In this document: positions 33,822 through 42,800 of the stretch, in pieces
How the letters are laid out: every line of letters starts with the position of its first letter
Numbering within the stretch: the stretch's first letter is position 1
Source: Candidatus Hydrogenedens sp.
GTDB taxonomy: Bacteria > Hydrogenedentota > Hydrogenedentia > Hydrogenedentales > JAEUWI01
DNA: 64,000 nt
NCBI GenBank assembly: GCA_016125095.1
Contig: WGMK01000005.1
Location: forward strand, 62,001-126,000
Direction: 5' to 3'
Translations under genes and position numbers: made by a program
Notes under the pieces: generated by a model
Told to the model about the DNA's origin: nothing
Seen by the model: the letters and a program-made list of their open reading frames with translations, nothing else
The model's database searches: none

Positions 33822-34562
33822 TTGCGCATTTGTCTGTACAACATCCGGTATGGAACGGGAACCGGTCCGACGTATCATGTCCCGGTGCCGTTCAGCGGAT
33901 TCTGGCGCCCTACCTCGTCGCGCCTGAATGACATCATCGCCTTTCTCCGAACGACCAATGCGGACATCGTCGGGCTGGTGGAGGTGGACCAGGGCAGCTA
34001 CCGTACCGGTCGGCAGGATCAGGCGGAGGCCATCGCCGAGGCACTGGGCTACACGCATGTGTACGAGACCAAGTACGCCGAGAAGTCGCTGGCGCGCAAC
34101 ATTCCGGTGATGAACCGGCAGGGCAACGCGCTACTCACGAACCAGCATATCCACGCCAAGGGCTTCCACTGGTTCAACCAGGGCATGAAGCGGCTGGTCA
34201 TCGAACTCGAGCTCGAAAACTGCGTGATCTACCTCGTGCACCTCGCGCTCACGTTCCGCAGCCGCCAATATCAGTTGGACGATCTGGTCGACCTGTGCAA
34301 GGGCCGCGGCAAACCGGTGATTGTGGCGGGCGACTTCAACACCTTCGGGGGAGACAAGGAGCTGTCGCTGTTCCGCAAAGCGGCCGGGCTGGCCAATGCC
34401 AACACGGAAGGACGCCCGACGTGGCCGGCGAATGCCCCGGCGCGGCAGCTCGATTTTATCCTGCACAGCCCGGAAATCGGCGTGCGCCACTTCGACATTC
34501 CGCGGGTCGAACTGAGCGACCACCTGCCGCTCGTCTGCGATTTCGACCTGGACGCGGCTTAG
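33822..34562 (+). CDS. Endonuclease/exonuclease/phosphatase family protein
   Basis: A 246-residue EEP-fold hydrolase. The catalytic elements are in order: CLYNIRYG (metal-ligand Asn), VGLVEVD with the metal-binding Glu, NRQGNALLT, AGDFNTFGGD with the DxN pair, and the terminal SDHLPLVCDF with the catalytic Asp-His. It probably cleaves phosphodiesters or phosphomonoesters of nucleic acid or lipid headgroups; the substrate is unresolved. The start is a TTG at 33822 with CGGAG upstream. There is no signal peptide. Its stop codon overlaps the stop of the opposite desaturase-family gene by 3 bases (shared span 34559-34562). Confidence 0.85.
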   Translation: MRICLYNIRYGTGTGPTYHVPVPFSGFWRPTSSRLNDIIAFLRTTNADIVGLVEVDQGSYRTGRQDQAEAIAEALGYTHVYETKYAEKSLARNIPVMNRQGNALLTNQHIHAKGFHWFNQGMKRLVIELELENCVIYLVHLALTFRSRQYQLDDLVDLCKGRGKPVIVAGDFNTFGGDKELSLFRKAAGLANANTEGRPTWPANAPARQLDFILHSPEIGVRHFDIPRVELSDHLPLVCDFDLDAA

Positions 34563-35914
34563 GCTTCTGCGGGTTCGGTTACCGCAGCCTCCACCATGGC
34601 AGGCGCCGCGGCAGCGTGCGTGTAGTACGGACCATCGGTGTCCGGCAGAATCTCTTTCGGTCCCTGGAACAGGTGCGTGTGCGTGATTAGGATACCGAGC
34701 GAGACCAGCCCCAGGCCGCCATTAAGGATTTGGAACGGCGTGCCTACCAATTCGGGCCAGCCGAAATACGCCGGAGACTGCCACGCCATCACGCCGCCCA
34801 TGGCGAGGATGCGCAGGCCCTCGCTGTAGGGTAGCCAGCGGCGGGATTCGAGCACGCCGCCCACATTGAGCAGGGTCCACATAATCAAGCCGCCCGTGAT
34901 GGCCCGGCTGACCGCGGTCATGTCGTTCTCGAAGCGCAGGAATCCTGTCGTCAGCAGTAGCATCGGGGTGAAGTGCAGCAGCGCATAAAACTTCATGATG
35001 GGCGCCACGCTGGTCTCGTAGCGCTTGAAGATGCCGAGCTTCCATTTCTCCTGGCTGGAGTAGTCGTTCGTTTCCAGACCCTCGGGCACGTAGGCCGGCG
35101 GTGCGAACCACACATAAATCTTGTCGCGCCACTTGGGCGCGTACCAACTCAACTTTACCAGTTTGACCAGGTAGTGCACCTGCCCCCAGAGCGGGTTCCA
35201 GCTGCGGAGCGGGCCCACGAGGCCGTAGTTCGGCTCGTCCTTTTCTTCCTCAAAGGTACCGAACATGCGGTCCCAGATGATGAACACGCCCGCGTGGTTG
35301 CGATCGATGTACTGCTCGTCGCGCCCGTGGTGTACGCGGTGGTGCGAAGGGGTGTTGAGCACCCACTCGAGCGGGCCCAGCTTGCCGATGGTGCGCGTGT
35401 GGATCCAGAACTGATAGAGCGTATTGAATGCGCTGCAGAGGCCATAGACCACGGGCGGAAAGCCTACGAGCGCCAGGGGGATGTAGAAGAAATTGAAGAA
35501 GAAGCCCTGAAACACCCCCTGCCGCAGGGCCACGCTGAGGTTGTATTCTTCGCTCTGGTGGTGCGCGATGTGGGTGGCCCAGCCGATGTTCATCTCATGG
35601 CTCATGCGGTGCGCCCAGTAATAGCCGAAGTCTTTCGCAAGGAAACACGACACCCACACCCACCAGGGGAAGCTGGCATCGGTCACGCCCTGCGCGCCCA
35701 TGTCGAAAATGCGGAAGTTTTTCCACACCAGCAGGTACATGCCGAACATGAACGCCCCGAGGAACGCGCCGCCCACTTGGTCGACCATGCCCATGCTGAG
35801 GTCGTTGATGGAATCGGTAAGGCGATAGACCTTCTTCTTCAGAATCCAGGCTGCCCCCAACTCAAAGGCAATCATGATGAAGAAAACCGGTATCGCGTAG
35901 ACGATGATGCTCAT
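34559..35914 (-). CDS. Sterol desaturase / alkylglycerol monooxygenase-like membrane hydroxylase
   Basis: A 451-residue multi-pass protein of the non-haem di-iron hydroxylase superfamily. The eight-histidine signature is complete: HRMSH, HIAHHQSEEYN and HHRVHH, with the NAGVFIIWDRMFGTFEEE block that follows in family members. The arrangement and C-terminal membrane helices resemble alkylglycerol monooxygenase-type proteins more than the short partial hydroxylase at the window's left end. CGGAG precedes the ATG at 35914. A stand-alone Rieske protein lies upstream in the same direction, a possible electron donor by position. The lipid substrate is unknown. Confidence 0.85.
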   Translation of the reverse strand: MSIIVYAIPVFFIMIAFELGAAWILKKKVYRLTDSINDLSMGMVDQVGGAFLGAFMFGMYLLVWKNFRIFDMGAQGVTDASFPWWVWVSCFLAKDFGYYWAHRMSHEMNIGWATHIAHHQSEEYNLSVALRQGVFQGFFFNFFYIPLALVGFPPVVYGLCSAFNTLYQFWIHTRTIGKLGPLEWVLNTPSHHRVHHGRDEQYIDRNHAGVFIIWDRMFGTFEEEKDEPNYGLVGPLRSWNPLWGQVHYLVKLVKLSWYAPKWRDKIYVWFAPPAYVPEGLETNDYSSQEKWKLGIFKRYETSVAPIMKFYALLHFTPMLLLTTGFLRFENDMTAVSRAITGGLIMWTLLNVGGVLESRRWLPYSEGLRILAMGGVMAWQSPAYFGWPELVGTPFQILNGGLGLVSLGILITHTHLFQGPKEILPDTDGPYYTHAAAAPAMVEAAVTEPAEA

Positions 35915-35955
35915 GGCTCGACTCCGTGAGAATACTGTTCGGAACGGGAGGCAAC

Positions 35956-35961
35956 AGTATA
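35956..35961 (-). promoter_or_regulatory. Candidate -10 element TATACT upstream of the desaturase-family gene
   Basis: TATACT on the minus strand at 35961-35956, about 41 bases before the ATG at 35914, in the gap after the Rieske gene. No good -35 is visible. Confidence 0.3.
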
Positions 35962-36045
35962 AAGGACTTCGCCGCGGAGTCCAACCCTTGGCGCACGGAA
36001 ACCATTGTAAACAAAGGCGTTAATGTTCGCTTTTAGCACAGCGGT

Positions 36046-36402
36046 CTACCATTCGCCTGCGGAGGGATCCGGCACGTCGGGGTCGAGGGGACGCAGGCTG
36101 ATGTAAATGTCGTTGCCCTCGACCTGCAGGGCATAAGGGCGCAGGCAGGCGGTGCTGCCCCACAGACATTCCCCCGTGCGGAGGTTGTACTTCCAGCCGT
36201 GCCAAGGGCACACCACAATATCGCCATCCATGCGGCCGGTGGTGAGATCGGCGTTCTCGTGCTTGCAGCCCACTTCCATCGCGCGGAAGCTACCGTCGGG
36301 ATTCTTGAACACCCCCACGGGGCGCGCCAGCACCTTGTAGGATTTCATGCGCGTGTGCGCGAAATCGGATACCTTCGCGATTTTGATCATGTTGCCGGGC
36401 AT
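36046..36402 (-). CDS. Stand-alone Rieske [2Fe-2S] protein
   Basis: A 118-residue single-domain Rieske ferredoxin. The cluster ligands are visible as C-x-H in GCKHENADLTTG and C-x-x-H in CPWHGWKYNLRTG. The CPWHGW form is typical of dioxygenase-type ferredoxins and Rieske/NirD-like proteins. The ATG at 36402 has GGGAGG five bases upstream. It is transcribed toward the desaturase-family gene (131-base gap) and away from the Fe-S assembly genes. It probably carries electrons to an oxygenase. Confidence 0.9.
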   Translation of the reverse strand: MPGNMIKIAKVSDFAHTRMKSYKVLARPVGVFKNPDGSFRAMEVGCKHENADLTTGRMDGDIVVCPWHGWKYNLRTGECLWGSTACLRPYALQVEGNDIYISLRPLDPDVPDPSAGEW

Positions 36403-36463
36403 ACGGCCTCCCTTTACTTAGGTGCAGGAGCATAGGCGCCGGACCCGCAAGGCCGCAAATCCA

Positions 36464-36534
36464 GGGGGAATACCCCCGGTTCTGCCCGTCGTTTCCCCTA
36501 TGGTTAGACACGTCTTTGCGGGGTGCGGTATCAT
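36464..36534 (+). promoter_or_regulatory. Divergent promoter region with GGGGG-AATA-CCCCC palindrome
   Basis: A perfect 5-bp inverted repeat with a 4-base loop at 36464-36477, followed by TTAGAC (36504-36509) and TATCAT (36529-36534) with 19-base spacing. It lies between the divergent Rieske and DUF1858 genes. The palindrome could be an operator or a short hairpin. Confidence 0.35.
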
Positions 36535-36568
36535 TCCGTAGAGATTGGGCAACGAACGAGGTAACGAC

Positions 36569-36838
36569 ATGCTGGAAGCAGACGAGCGGTATTTCCGGCC
36601 GGACATGCCGGTGGCGGAAGCCATGGCGCTGCATCCGCGCGTGGGCGAGGTCTTCGCGGCCTTCCACCTGGGCGGGTGCGGCAGCTGCGGCATCGCCAAA
36701 TTCGAGACGATTGAACAGGTGTGCGCGGCCTATGGCGTGGACCTCGCCGTGCTGCTGGAGGTGCTGGAGGGGCTGATGGACAAGCCCGCCGAGGGCGAGG
36801 CGGCCCCGCTGGCGCAGGCTTCGGGAGGTGACGCATGA
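36569..36838 (+). CDS. DUF1858 (hybrid-cluster-associated redox disulfide) protein
   Basis: An 89-residue protein matching the DUF1858 fold: a short N-terminal strand (FRPDMPVAEAMALHP), GEVFAAFHLGGCGSCGIAKFETIEQVCAAYGVDL, then a helix. The CGSC pair is the conserved redox-disulfide or metal site. An Ala/Glu-rich tail follows. GAGG before the ATG at 36569 supports this start over a TTG at 36545. It overlaps the next gene by 4 bases (ATGA), so it is made with the A-type Fe-S carrier, which suggests a role in iron-sulfur chemistry. The exact function of the family is not known. Confidence 0.85.
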   Translation: MLEADERYFRPDMPVAEAMALHPRVGEVFAAFHLGGCGSCGIAKFETIEQVCAAYGVDLAVLLEVLEGLMDKPAEGEAAPLAQASGGDA

Positions 36839-37191
36839 CCACGGAAACCACAAACACGCAGCCCAAGGCGCTGATAACCGCGACCGAGGCGGCTATTGCC
36901 GAACTGAAGAACCTCCTTTCCACCGAGTCGGCCGACAAGGCCGGCGTGCGGCTGGGCGTGAAGGGCGGCGGCTGCTCGGGCTTTTCTTATGTGCTCGATT
37001 TCGACGATCCGCGCGAGGGCGACAATGTGGTCGAGCAGGACGGCGTGTCGTTCTTCATGGACAAGAAGTCGACCATCTACCTCAAGGGCATTCTGCTGGA
37101 CTACGCGAAAGGCCTGCAGGGCAAGGGATTCCAATTCCGCAATCCAAATGCGACGAGCACCTGCGGCTGCGGGGAATCGTTCTCGGTGTAG
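36835..37191 (+). CDS. A-type iron-sulfur cluster carrier/insertion protein (IscA/SufA/ErpA family)
   Basis: A 118-residue protein with the three invariant cysteines of A-type carriers: GGGCSGFSY, and the C-terminal CGCGESF pair. Length and fold match ErpA/IscA. It delivers [2Fe-2S]/[4Fe-4S] clusters to target enzymes. It overlaps the DUF1858 gene by 4 bases and is followed by a terminator and then a YgfZ-domain gene. A-type carriers work with YgfZ/IBA57 in [4Fe-4S] maturation, so the neighbourhood is functionally coherent. Which subtype (IscA, SufA or ErpA) cannot be settled by eye. Confidence 0.93.
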   Translation: MTTETTNTQPKALITATEAAIAELKNLLSTESADKAGVRLGVKGGGCSGFSYVLDFDDPREGDNVVEQDGVSFFMDKKSTIYLKGILLDYAKGLQGKGFQFRNPNATSTCGCGESFSV

Positions 37192-37210
37192 CGGATTCGA
37201 TGCAACGCTA

Positions 37211-37248
37211 AGCGCGTCCCCCGCCTCCGGGCGGGGGCGCTTTGTTTT
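37211..37248 (+). terminator. Intrinsic terminator after the A-type carrier gene
   Basis: A stem of AGCG + CCCCCGCC pairing with GGCGGGGG + CGCT, with a 3-base bulge and a tight loop, followed by TTTGTTTT. It starts 20 bases after the carrier stop and ends 17 bases before the YgfZ-TPR start, so read-through is needed for co-transcription. Confidence 0.65.
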
Positions 37249-37264
37249 CAGGGAGACCGGGCGC

Positions 37265-39004
37265 ATGGGCGCGATTCAGGAAATGGAAGCCGTGCGGCAC
37301 CGCGCAGGACTGTGGCAGCGCGAAGGCTGGACCGTGTACCGCTTCGCCGGGCCTGATGCCGCGGCGTGGCTGCACAGCCAGACCACCAACGACGTGAAGG
37401 GCCTGGCCGACGGCCGCGGCAATGTGCAGGCGCTGGTGAATCGCCAGGGCCGCCTGCAGTGCGTGTTCCATCTGTTCCGGTTCGAAAGCGAATACTGGGC
37501 GATTATCGAGAAGGCGCAGGTGCCGGCGCTGCTGGCGCGCGTCGAATCGCACCTGATCATGGAGCAGGTCGAGTTAGAGGAAGTGGGCGCGGACAGCGGG
37601 CAGATCATGCTCGAGGGGCCGCGCGCCGCGTTGTTTCTGCAGGCCGTGCTCTCCCCCAGGCCCGAGCCCGGCCAATCGCCCCTGCCCCTGGATCCGCTGG
37701 CCTTCGCGCCGCTGCAGCTATTCGAGCACGAGGTGCTGGCCTTCACGCTGACCGAAACGGGCGAGGACGGCTTCTTGCTGCTCTCGGCACCGGGCGATGG
37801 CGATGCGCTCTATGAAGACCTCGCGGCCCATGGCGTGGAATTCGGGGTCGAGGAAATCAGCCCGGCCGCCCGCACCACGCTGCTGCTGGAATCGGGCGCG
37901 CCGCGCTACGGCATCGATTTCGACGACAACATCGTGATTGCCGAGACGCCCTTCGAGGGCGTGGCGGTCAGCTATGAGAAGGGCTGCTATCTGGGGCAGG
38001 AAGTGGTGGCTCGGCTGAAGGCCTACGGCACGCCGAAGCAGGCGCTGGCCGGGATGCTCTGCCGCGAGGAAGGCCCCGACCTGCCGGCGCCGGGAGCCGA
38101 ACTCTACTCCGACGGCAAGCGGGTCGGACGGTTGTGTGGGTTCGCCTATTCTCCTGCGCTGCAGGGTTGGGCCATGCGCGCCTATCTGGATCGTGCGCAC
38201 CGCACGCAAGGACAACAACTGCGGTTGTCGGACGCGGAAGGCGGGCGGACCTTCGATGCGGAGGTGCGGCACTTGCCGCTAATCGAGCCGCGCACGCGGC
38301 GGGAGAACGCCGAGGCGCTGTACCACGCGGCGCTGGAAACCTTCGAGCGGGACGCGAACGACGAGGACGACTCGGCGATCGGGATGCTCGAGGACGCGAT
38401 TGCGCTCGCCCCCGATTTCGAGGACGCCTACGAGGCGCTGGGCGTGATGCTGCACCGGCATCATCGCGTGGACGAGGCCATTGTGTGGATGAAACGCCTG
38501 GCCGCGATGAACCCGAACTGCGTGATGGCGCACACCAACCTCTCGGTGTTTTATGTGTCGAAGGGGATGATTCAGGAGGCGGAGGACGAGAAAGCCCTCG
38601 CGAACCAGCTCGAATTTCAGCGCGAGATGAACGCCAAGCAGGCCGCCCAGCAGGCGCAGGCCGAACGCGCCCGCATCCGCGCCGAGGCCGAGGAGCGCAT
38701 CGGCATGTTCCACGAGGTGCTCGAAATCGACCCCGACGACGCCATCGCCACGATGGGTCTCGGCACGGCCTACATGCAGCTCGAGCGCTATGCCGACGCC
38801 ATACCGCCGCTGCAGACCGCCACGCGCGTGCAGCCGGACTACTCCGCCGCCTACCTCAACCTCGGCAAGTGCCTCGAGTTTACCGGGCAAACGGCAGACG
38901 CGGCCGAAGCCTACCGCGCCGGTATCGAAGCCGCCGGCCGCAAAGGCGACCTGATGCCCATGCGAGAAATGGAACGCCGCCTGAAAGCCCTCGCGACGGC
39001 GTGA
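37265..39004 (+). CDS. ygfZ: YgfZ/GcvT-like folate-binding protein fused to TPR repeats
   Basis: A 579-residue protein. Residues about 1-340 are the YgfZ/IBA57 aminomethyltransferase-like fold: HSQTTNDVKGL at the start and the family signature KGCYLGQEVVAR with its conserved Cys. They act in [4Fe-4S] cluster maturation and repair. Residues about 345-579 are tetratricopeptide-like: ALYHAALETFERD, AYEALGVMLHRHHRVDEAIVWMKRLA, AHTNLSVFYVSKGMIQEAE, TMGLGTAYMQLERYADAI and AYLNLGKCLEFTGQ. YgfZ is normally about 330 residues without TPRs, so this is a fusion. The ATG at 37265 is preferred; the frame opens 92 codons earlier, inside the carrier gene. It follows the carrier gene, a fitting partner. Confidence 0.9.
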   Translation: MGAIQEMEAVRHRAGLWQREGWTVYRFAGPDAAAWLHSQTTNDVKGLADGRGNVQALVNRQGRLQCVFHLFRFESEYWAIIEKAQVPALLARVESHLIMEQVELEEVGADSGQIMLEGPRAALFLQAVLSPRPEPGQSPLPLDPLAFAPLQLFEHEVLAFTLTETGEDGFLLLSAPGDGDALYEDLAAHGVEFGVEEISPAARTTLLLESGAPRYGIDFDDNIVIAETPFEGVAVSYEKGCYLGQEVVARLKAYGTPKQALAGMLCREEGPDLPAPGAELYSDGKRVGRLCGFAYSPALQGWAMRAYLDRAHRTQGQQLRLSDAEGGRTFDAEVRHLPLIEPRTRRENAEALYHAALETFERDANDEDDSAIGMLEDAIALAPDFEDAYEALGVMLHRHHRVDEAIVWMKRLAAMNPNCVMAHTNLSVFYVSKGMIQEAEDEKALANQLEFQREMNAKQAAQQAQAERARIRAEAEERIGMFHEVLEIDPDDAIATMGLGTAYMQLERYADAIPPLQTATRVQPDYSAAYLNLGKCLEFTGQTADAAEAYRAGIEAAGRKGDLMPMREMERRLKALATA

Positions 39005-39015
39005 CGCTCGCGTCA

Positions 39016-39284
39016 AGATGGCTCGACGGAGTCTCGCCCCACCGAGCCGACGTGCTTGCTCCGGTCCATATCCATCCCACCAACATCGTCATTCCGAGCG
39101 AAGCGCGGCAACCTCTTTGGCGCGACGATGGTATAGCGGAGCGGAATTCCCAAACCGCCGTGCTGGCGGTGGTCTGCGCGGCATGCCGCGGTCCACGCAT
39201 CAAGGAGGTTGCCGCGCTGCGCTCGCAATGACGGAAGGAGGATGTCGATCGCGCCGGTCGGTACCATTCGCCCCACCGGGTGCA
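39016..39284 (-). repeat. RepI composite repeat, copy B1
   Basis: About 269 bp in the orientation opposite to copies C and D. It begins AGATGGCTCGACGGAGTCTC, contains the 145-bp inverted-repeat core, and ends GGATGTCGATCGCGCCGGTC followed by GGTACC. It is almost the same as copy B2 219 bases downstream. Confidence 0.8.
39088..39232 (-). repeat. 145-bp RepI core, copy 1
   Basis: Ends are inverted repeats: GTCATTCCGAGCGAAGCGCG... at the left, and ...GCGCTGCGCTCGCAATGAC at the right, about 28 bases each, enclosing a GCGACGATGGTATAGCGGAG-type interior. The core is 145 bp, the same length as the other three copies, and is inverted relative to copies 3 and 4. Confidence 0.9.
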
Positions 39285-39449
39285 GCTTGCTGCTTTGGAC
39301 TGCGCAAGACTTGCTTGCGCTTTCGTGGAGGGAGCTTGCTCCCGGCGCTCACACGTCGGCCCCAATCCGCCACCACAACGACGGGAGCTTGCTCCCGCAC
39401 TCCAAGGCGGCGCAGCCGCACGGTGGGGCGAATGTCCCCATGAGCCGAG
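39270..39449 (-). repeat. RepII interspersed repeat, copy B (inverted, shorter)
   Basis: About 180 bp. The right end (39422-39449) is GGTGGGGCGAATGTCCCCAT + GAGCCGAG, the reverse complement of the left end of copies A and C. The body has two GGGAGCTTGCTCCC palindromes (39330-39343, 39383-39396) and is about 50 bases shorter than copies A and C. The left end is truncated and fused to RepI copy B1. Confidence 0.75.
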
Positions 39450-39502
39450 CGCTTCACACCGACGTCAGGATTCTTCTCCGTCCCCAAAAACCCCTCGTGA
39501 CA

Positions 39503-39779
39503 AGATGGCTCGACGGAGTCTCGCCCCACCGTGCAGACGGATTCACTGCGTCACCACGCGCCAACTCCTCCGCCAAGACCAACCACACCGTCATTGCGAG
39601 CGCAGCGCGGCAACCTCTTTGGCGCGACGATGGTATAGCGGAGCGGAATACCCACACCGCCGTGCTGGCGGTGGTCTTCACCACACTCCGCCATCCATGC
39701 ACCAAGGAGGTTGCCGCGCTGCGCTCGCAATGACGGAAGGAGGATGTCGATCGCGCCGGTCGGTACCATTCGCCCCGCC
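39503..39779 (-). repeat. RepI composite repeat, copy B2
   Basis: About 277 bp, a near-duplicate of copy B1 in direct orientation, with the 145-bp core at 39590-39734. The segment after the core (GGAAGGAGGATGTCGATCGC...) is identical to B1 up to ACCATTCGCCCC. Confidence 0.85.
39590..39734 (-). repeat. 145-bp RepI core, copy 2
   Basis: The left arm GTCATTGCGAGCGCAGCGCG + GCAACCTC is the exact reverse complement of the right arm ending GCGCTGCGCTCGCAATGAC. The interior is nearly the same as copy 1 (TATAGCGGAGCGGAAT, CCGCCGTGCTGGCGGTGGTC). Confidence 0.92.
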
Positions 39780-39792
39780 ATAAGTAGATCAC

Positions 39793-39836
39793 AAAAAAAG
39801 AACGCCCCGGCTGCCGTAATCGGCAAACGGGGCGTT
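39793..39836 (-). terminator. Intrinsic terminator of the giant surface protein gene
   Basis: AACGCCCC (39801-39808) pairs with GGGGCGTT (39829-39836), with an inner TGCCG-TAAT-CGGCA stem. On the minus strand a run of seven T residues (39799-39793) follows. It lies 15 bases after the stop of the gene at 39851. Confidence 0.9.
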
Positions 39837-39850
39837 AGCGCTTGGGTCTA

Positions 39851-42800
39851 TCAGCGCGCGCGTTTGCGCCTCCGGGCGATGCTCCCCGCGAGCAACAGCA
39901 CGCCGAAGGCCGCCGCCACGAGCAGGTCGCCGCGGTTCGATGTCGAGAAGAACTCGGCGGTCTGCGGCTGGGGCGTCAGGTCGGGGCCGAGCCGCAGGAC
40001 GCCGCCGTGGTTGGCGCGGAACTGCAGATACTGCTGCCCGTCAATCGTCACCCACTCCGACGTTCCATTCATCCAGCCGATCACGTTGTCGCCGCGGTAC
40101 CAGCGCAGGCCGGTGCCGTCGTCGTAGCCGTAGTACAGGCGGGCGTCGGTGGTGTCGAGCCCCTGCGGCAGCGGCACGGCGAGCTTGACGGGCGCATCGT
40201 AGACCGCGCCGGGCTGGAGCGACCACGCCGGACCGAAGCCCTCGTCGTCTGCGTAGCCCTCATGCGCCACCAGCGCGGCCTCGGCGGTCTGCTCGGCGCC
40301 GACAATCACGAAGTCGTAGCCGATCGAACCGACGGTCGCGCCGGTAGTCGTCTCGCCGCCGGCCTCGAAATGCACCAGGGTCCCGGGCGTCCAGGCCGCT
40401 TCGGGCACATAGGCCACCCAGCCGTCGGCCGCTTCGTCGCCCGGCACGCCAACCCAGTACACGGTATCGCTTCCGAAGCCTTCCGTGGTCACGAGACCCC
40501 AGAAGTTAGCGAGCGAGCCAGAGGGCGCGGTCAGTCGCAGATACAGCGGGCTGTTCACGGCGGCCTTCCGCGTGATTTCGTTGTGCACTTCGCCGGGCAA
40601 CACGCGCGGACGCACGGTATCGTCACTTACGAGCGACTTCGCCGCTGCGCCTCGATGGCCGCGATCCGGTCCTGCGAGCGGGCCTTCGCAGTCGACATCG
40701 ACCCGCGCCTGCACCCAGTAGAAGAAGAACTGGAACGTGACCGTGGGCTCGCTGCACTGGCAGCCTTGCGCGGTTTCCGTGGTCGGACCCGGCACGTCGG
40801 TGTCGTTGAACTGCGTACCCGGTATCCAGTTGCTCACGGGCGTCGCGGTGTTCACGTCTTCGCTTGAGCTGCGCCAGACGCGGTACGCGGTCGCCGTGGC
40901 CACCGGATCCCACTTCACCTCGACGCGGTTGTCGAAAGTGCCGTCGGACGCCAGCACTGTGGCGGGGGCTGCCGGTTCGACACAGTCGACTCCGCCTTCG
41001 CCCTCGCCTTCGCCCTCGGTAGCGCCGCCTTCTGCTGTGAACAGCACGGTGTCGGGCGTGCTGTTGGCCTTGCTGTCGTTCACCACCAGCGTGAAGAGGA
41101 AATCGCCCGCAAGGTCCGGCGTGAAGGCCGGGCGGCTCGTCGTGTTGTTCGTGATTTGCGCGTTGCTTCCGGACGGCTTCGAGGTCAGCGTCCACGCATA
41201 GGTCAACGGGTCGCCATCGGGGTCGCTGCTGCCCGTGCCGTCCAGTTGCACGCGGCGGCCCACCTCTACCGTGCGGTCGGCACCGGCATTCGCGGTCGGC
41301 ACGCTGTTCTGCGTGCTGATGGTGACCGTGTCCGGCGCGCTGTCGGTTTCGCCATCGTTCACCACGAGACGCACGACGAAATCGCCGAGGGCGTCGATGA
41401 CGAAGCTGGCTTGCTCCTGACCCGCATTCTGCAGCGTGGCGGTGCTGGCTTCCGGCCTGCTGACGAACGACCACTGATAGGTTAGCGAGTCGCCGTCGGC
41501 ATCGGTGCTGCCGCTACCGTCGAGTGCGATGGTCTGCCCGAACAGCGCCGTGCGGTCCGCCCCGGCGCTGGCCACCGGCGCGGCGTTATTTGTGCCTGTG
41601 GTTATCTGCACGGTGTCCGGCGCACTGGCGGCTTTACCGTCGCTCACGATCAGCTGAGCGACGTACAGGCCTTCCCGATCCAGCGTCAGCGTCGGGCGCG
41701 GGCTGGTCGGGTTGGCAAGCAGCGCGGCGCTGGTCGCGGGCCGTTGAATCAGGCTCCAAGCGAAATTGATGGTATCGCCATCCGCATCCGTGCTCGCGCT
41801 GCCGTCCAGCGTAATCGTGCTGCCAAGGGGCGACACGATATCCGCGCCGCCGCGCGCCAACGGGGCCGTGTTCTCGGTCGTAATGATAATCGAGTCTGGA
41901 GCACTGTCCACCGTGCCGTCGTTCACCACCAGCCCGATGACGTAGCTGCCGGCCACGTCAAGCGTGATGCTCGGCGTGGCGGTATTCGCGGCCACGATGC
42001 TGGTGCGGCTGCCCTCAGGCACGCTGGTCAGTGACCAGGTATAGGCCAGGCTATCGCCGTCGGGGTCCGTGCTGCCGCTGCCGTCGAGGTTCACGGTCTG
42101 CCCGACGCCCGAAGCGCGATCCGCGCCCGCGTTGGCCGTTGGCGGCGTGTTGCCTGTCGTAACGATGACGGTCGCCGGCGCGCTCGTTGCCGTGCCATCC
42201 GACACGACCAGGCGAATCTGGAAATCGCCCTGCCGATCAACGGTCAGTGACGGACGCGCAGTATCCGCTCCCGACAAGGAGGCCGTACTACCGCGCGGAA
42301 GCTGCGAAATGCTCCAGCTGAAGGTCAGGTCGTCGCCGTCGGGGTCGCTGCTGCCCGTGCCGTCCAGGTTCACGGTATCCCCCACCTTGGCGGACTTGTT
42401 CGATCCGGCGTTCGCAATCGGCACGGAGTTCTCGGTGCTGACCGTGACGCTGGACGGAGAACTCGTCGACTTGCCGTCGAACACGGTCAGTTCGACGGTG
42501 TACGTGCCGGGCTGGTCCACGGTAAACGTAGGCGAAACCGCATTCGGATTGCTCAGCGTCGCGACACTGCCGCCGGGCCGTGCCCGGAACCGCCACACGA
42601 AGAGCAACTGGTCTGCATCCGCGTCGCTGCTCTGGCTGCCGTTCAGCGTGACGAGATCGCCCACCTTGGCGCTCTGGTTGTTACCGGCCCGCGCCACGGG
42701 CGGGGTGTTATTCGTGCTGATGGTAACGATGGATTCCTCGCTCGTCAGGCTGCCGTCGTTCACCACCAGCCGCACGGAATAGTTGCCGGCCACGTCGATG

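Noticed and set aside
36989..37264. 92-codon N-terminal extension of the YgfZ-TPR protein
   Set aside because: It overlaps the A-type carrier gene and the terminator in another frame; YgfZ homology begins just after the ATG at 37265.
39018..39783. Overlapping short frames in the 39.0-39.8 kb gap
   Set aside because: They translate the RepI/RepII repeats; the same peptides recur at 57 and 59 kb in different frames, as expected for non-coding repeats.
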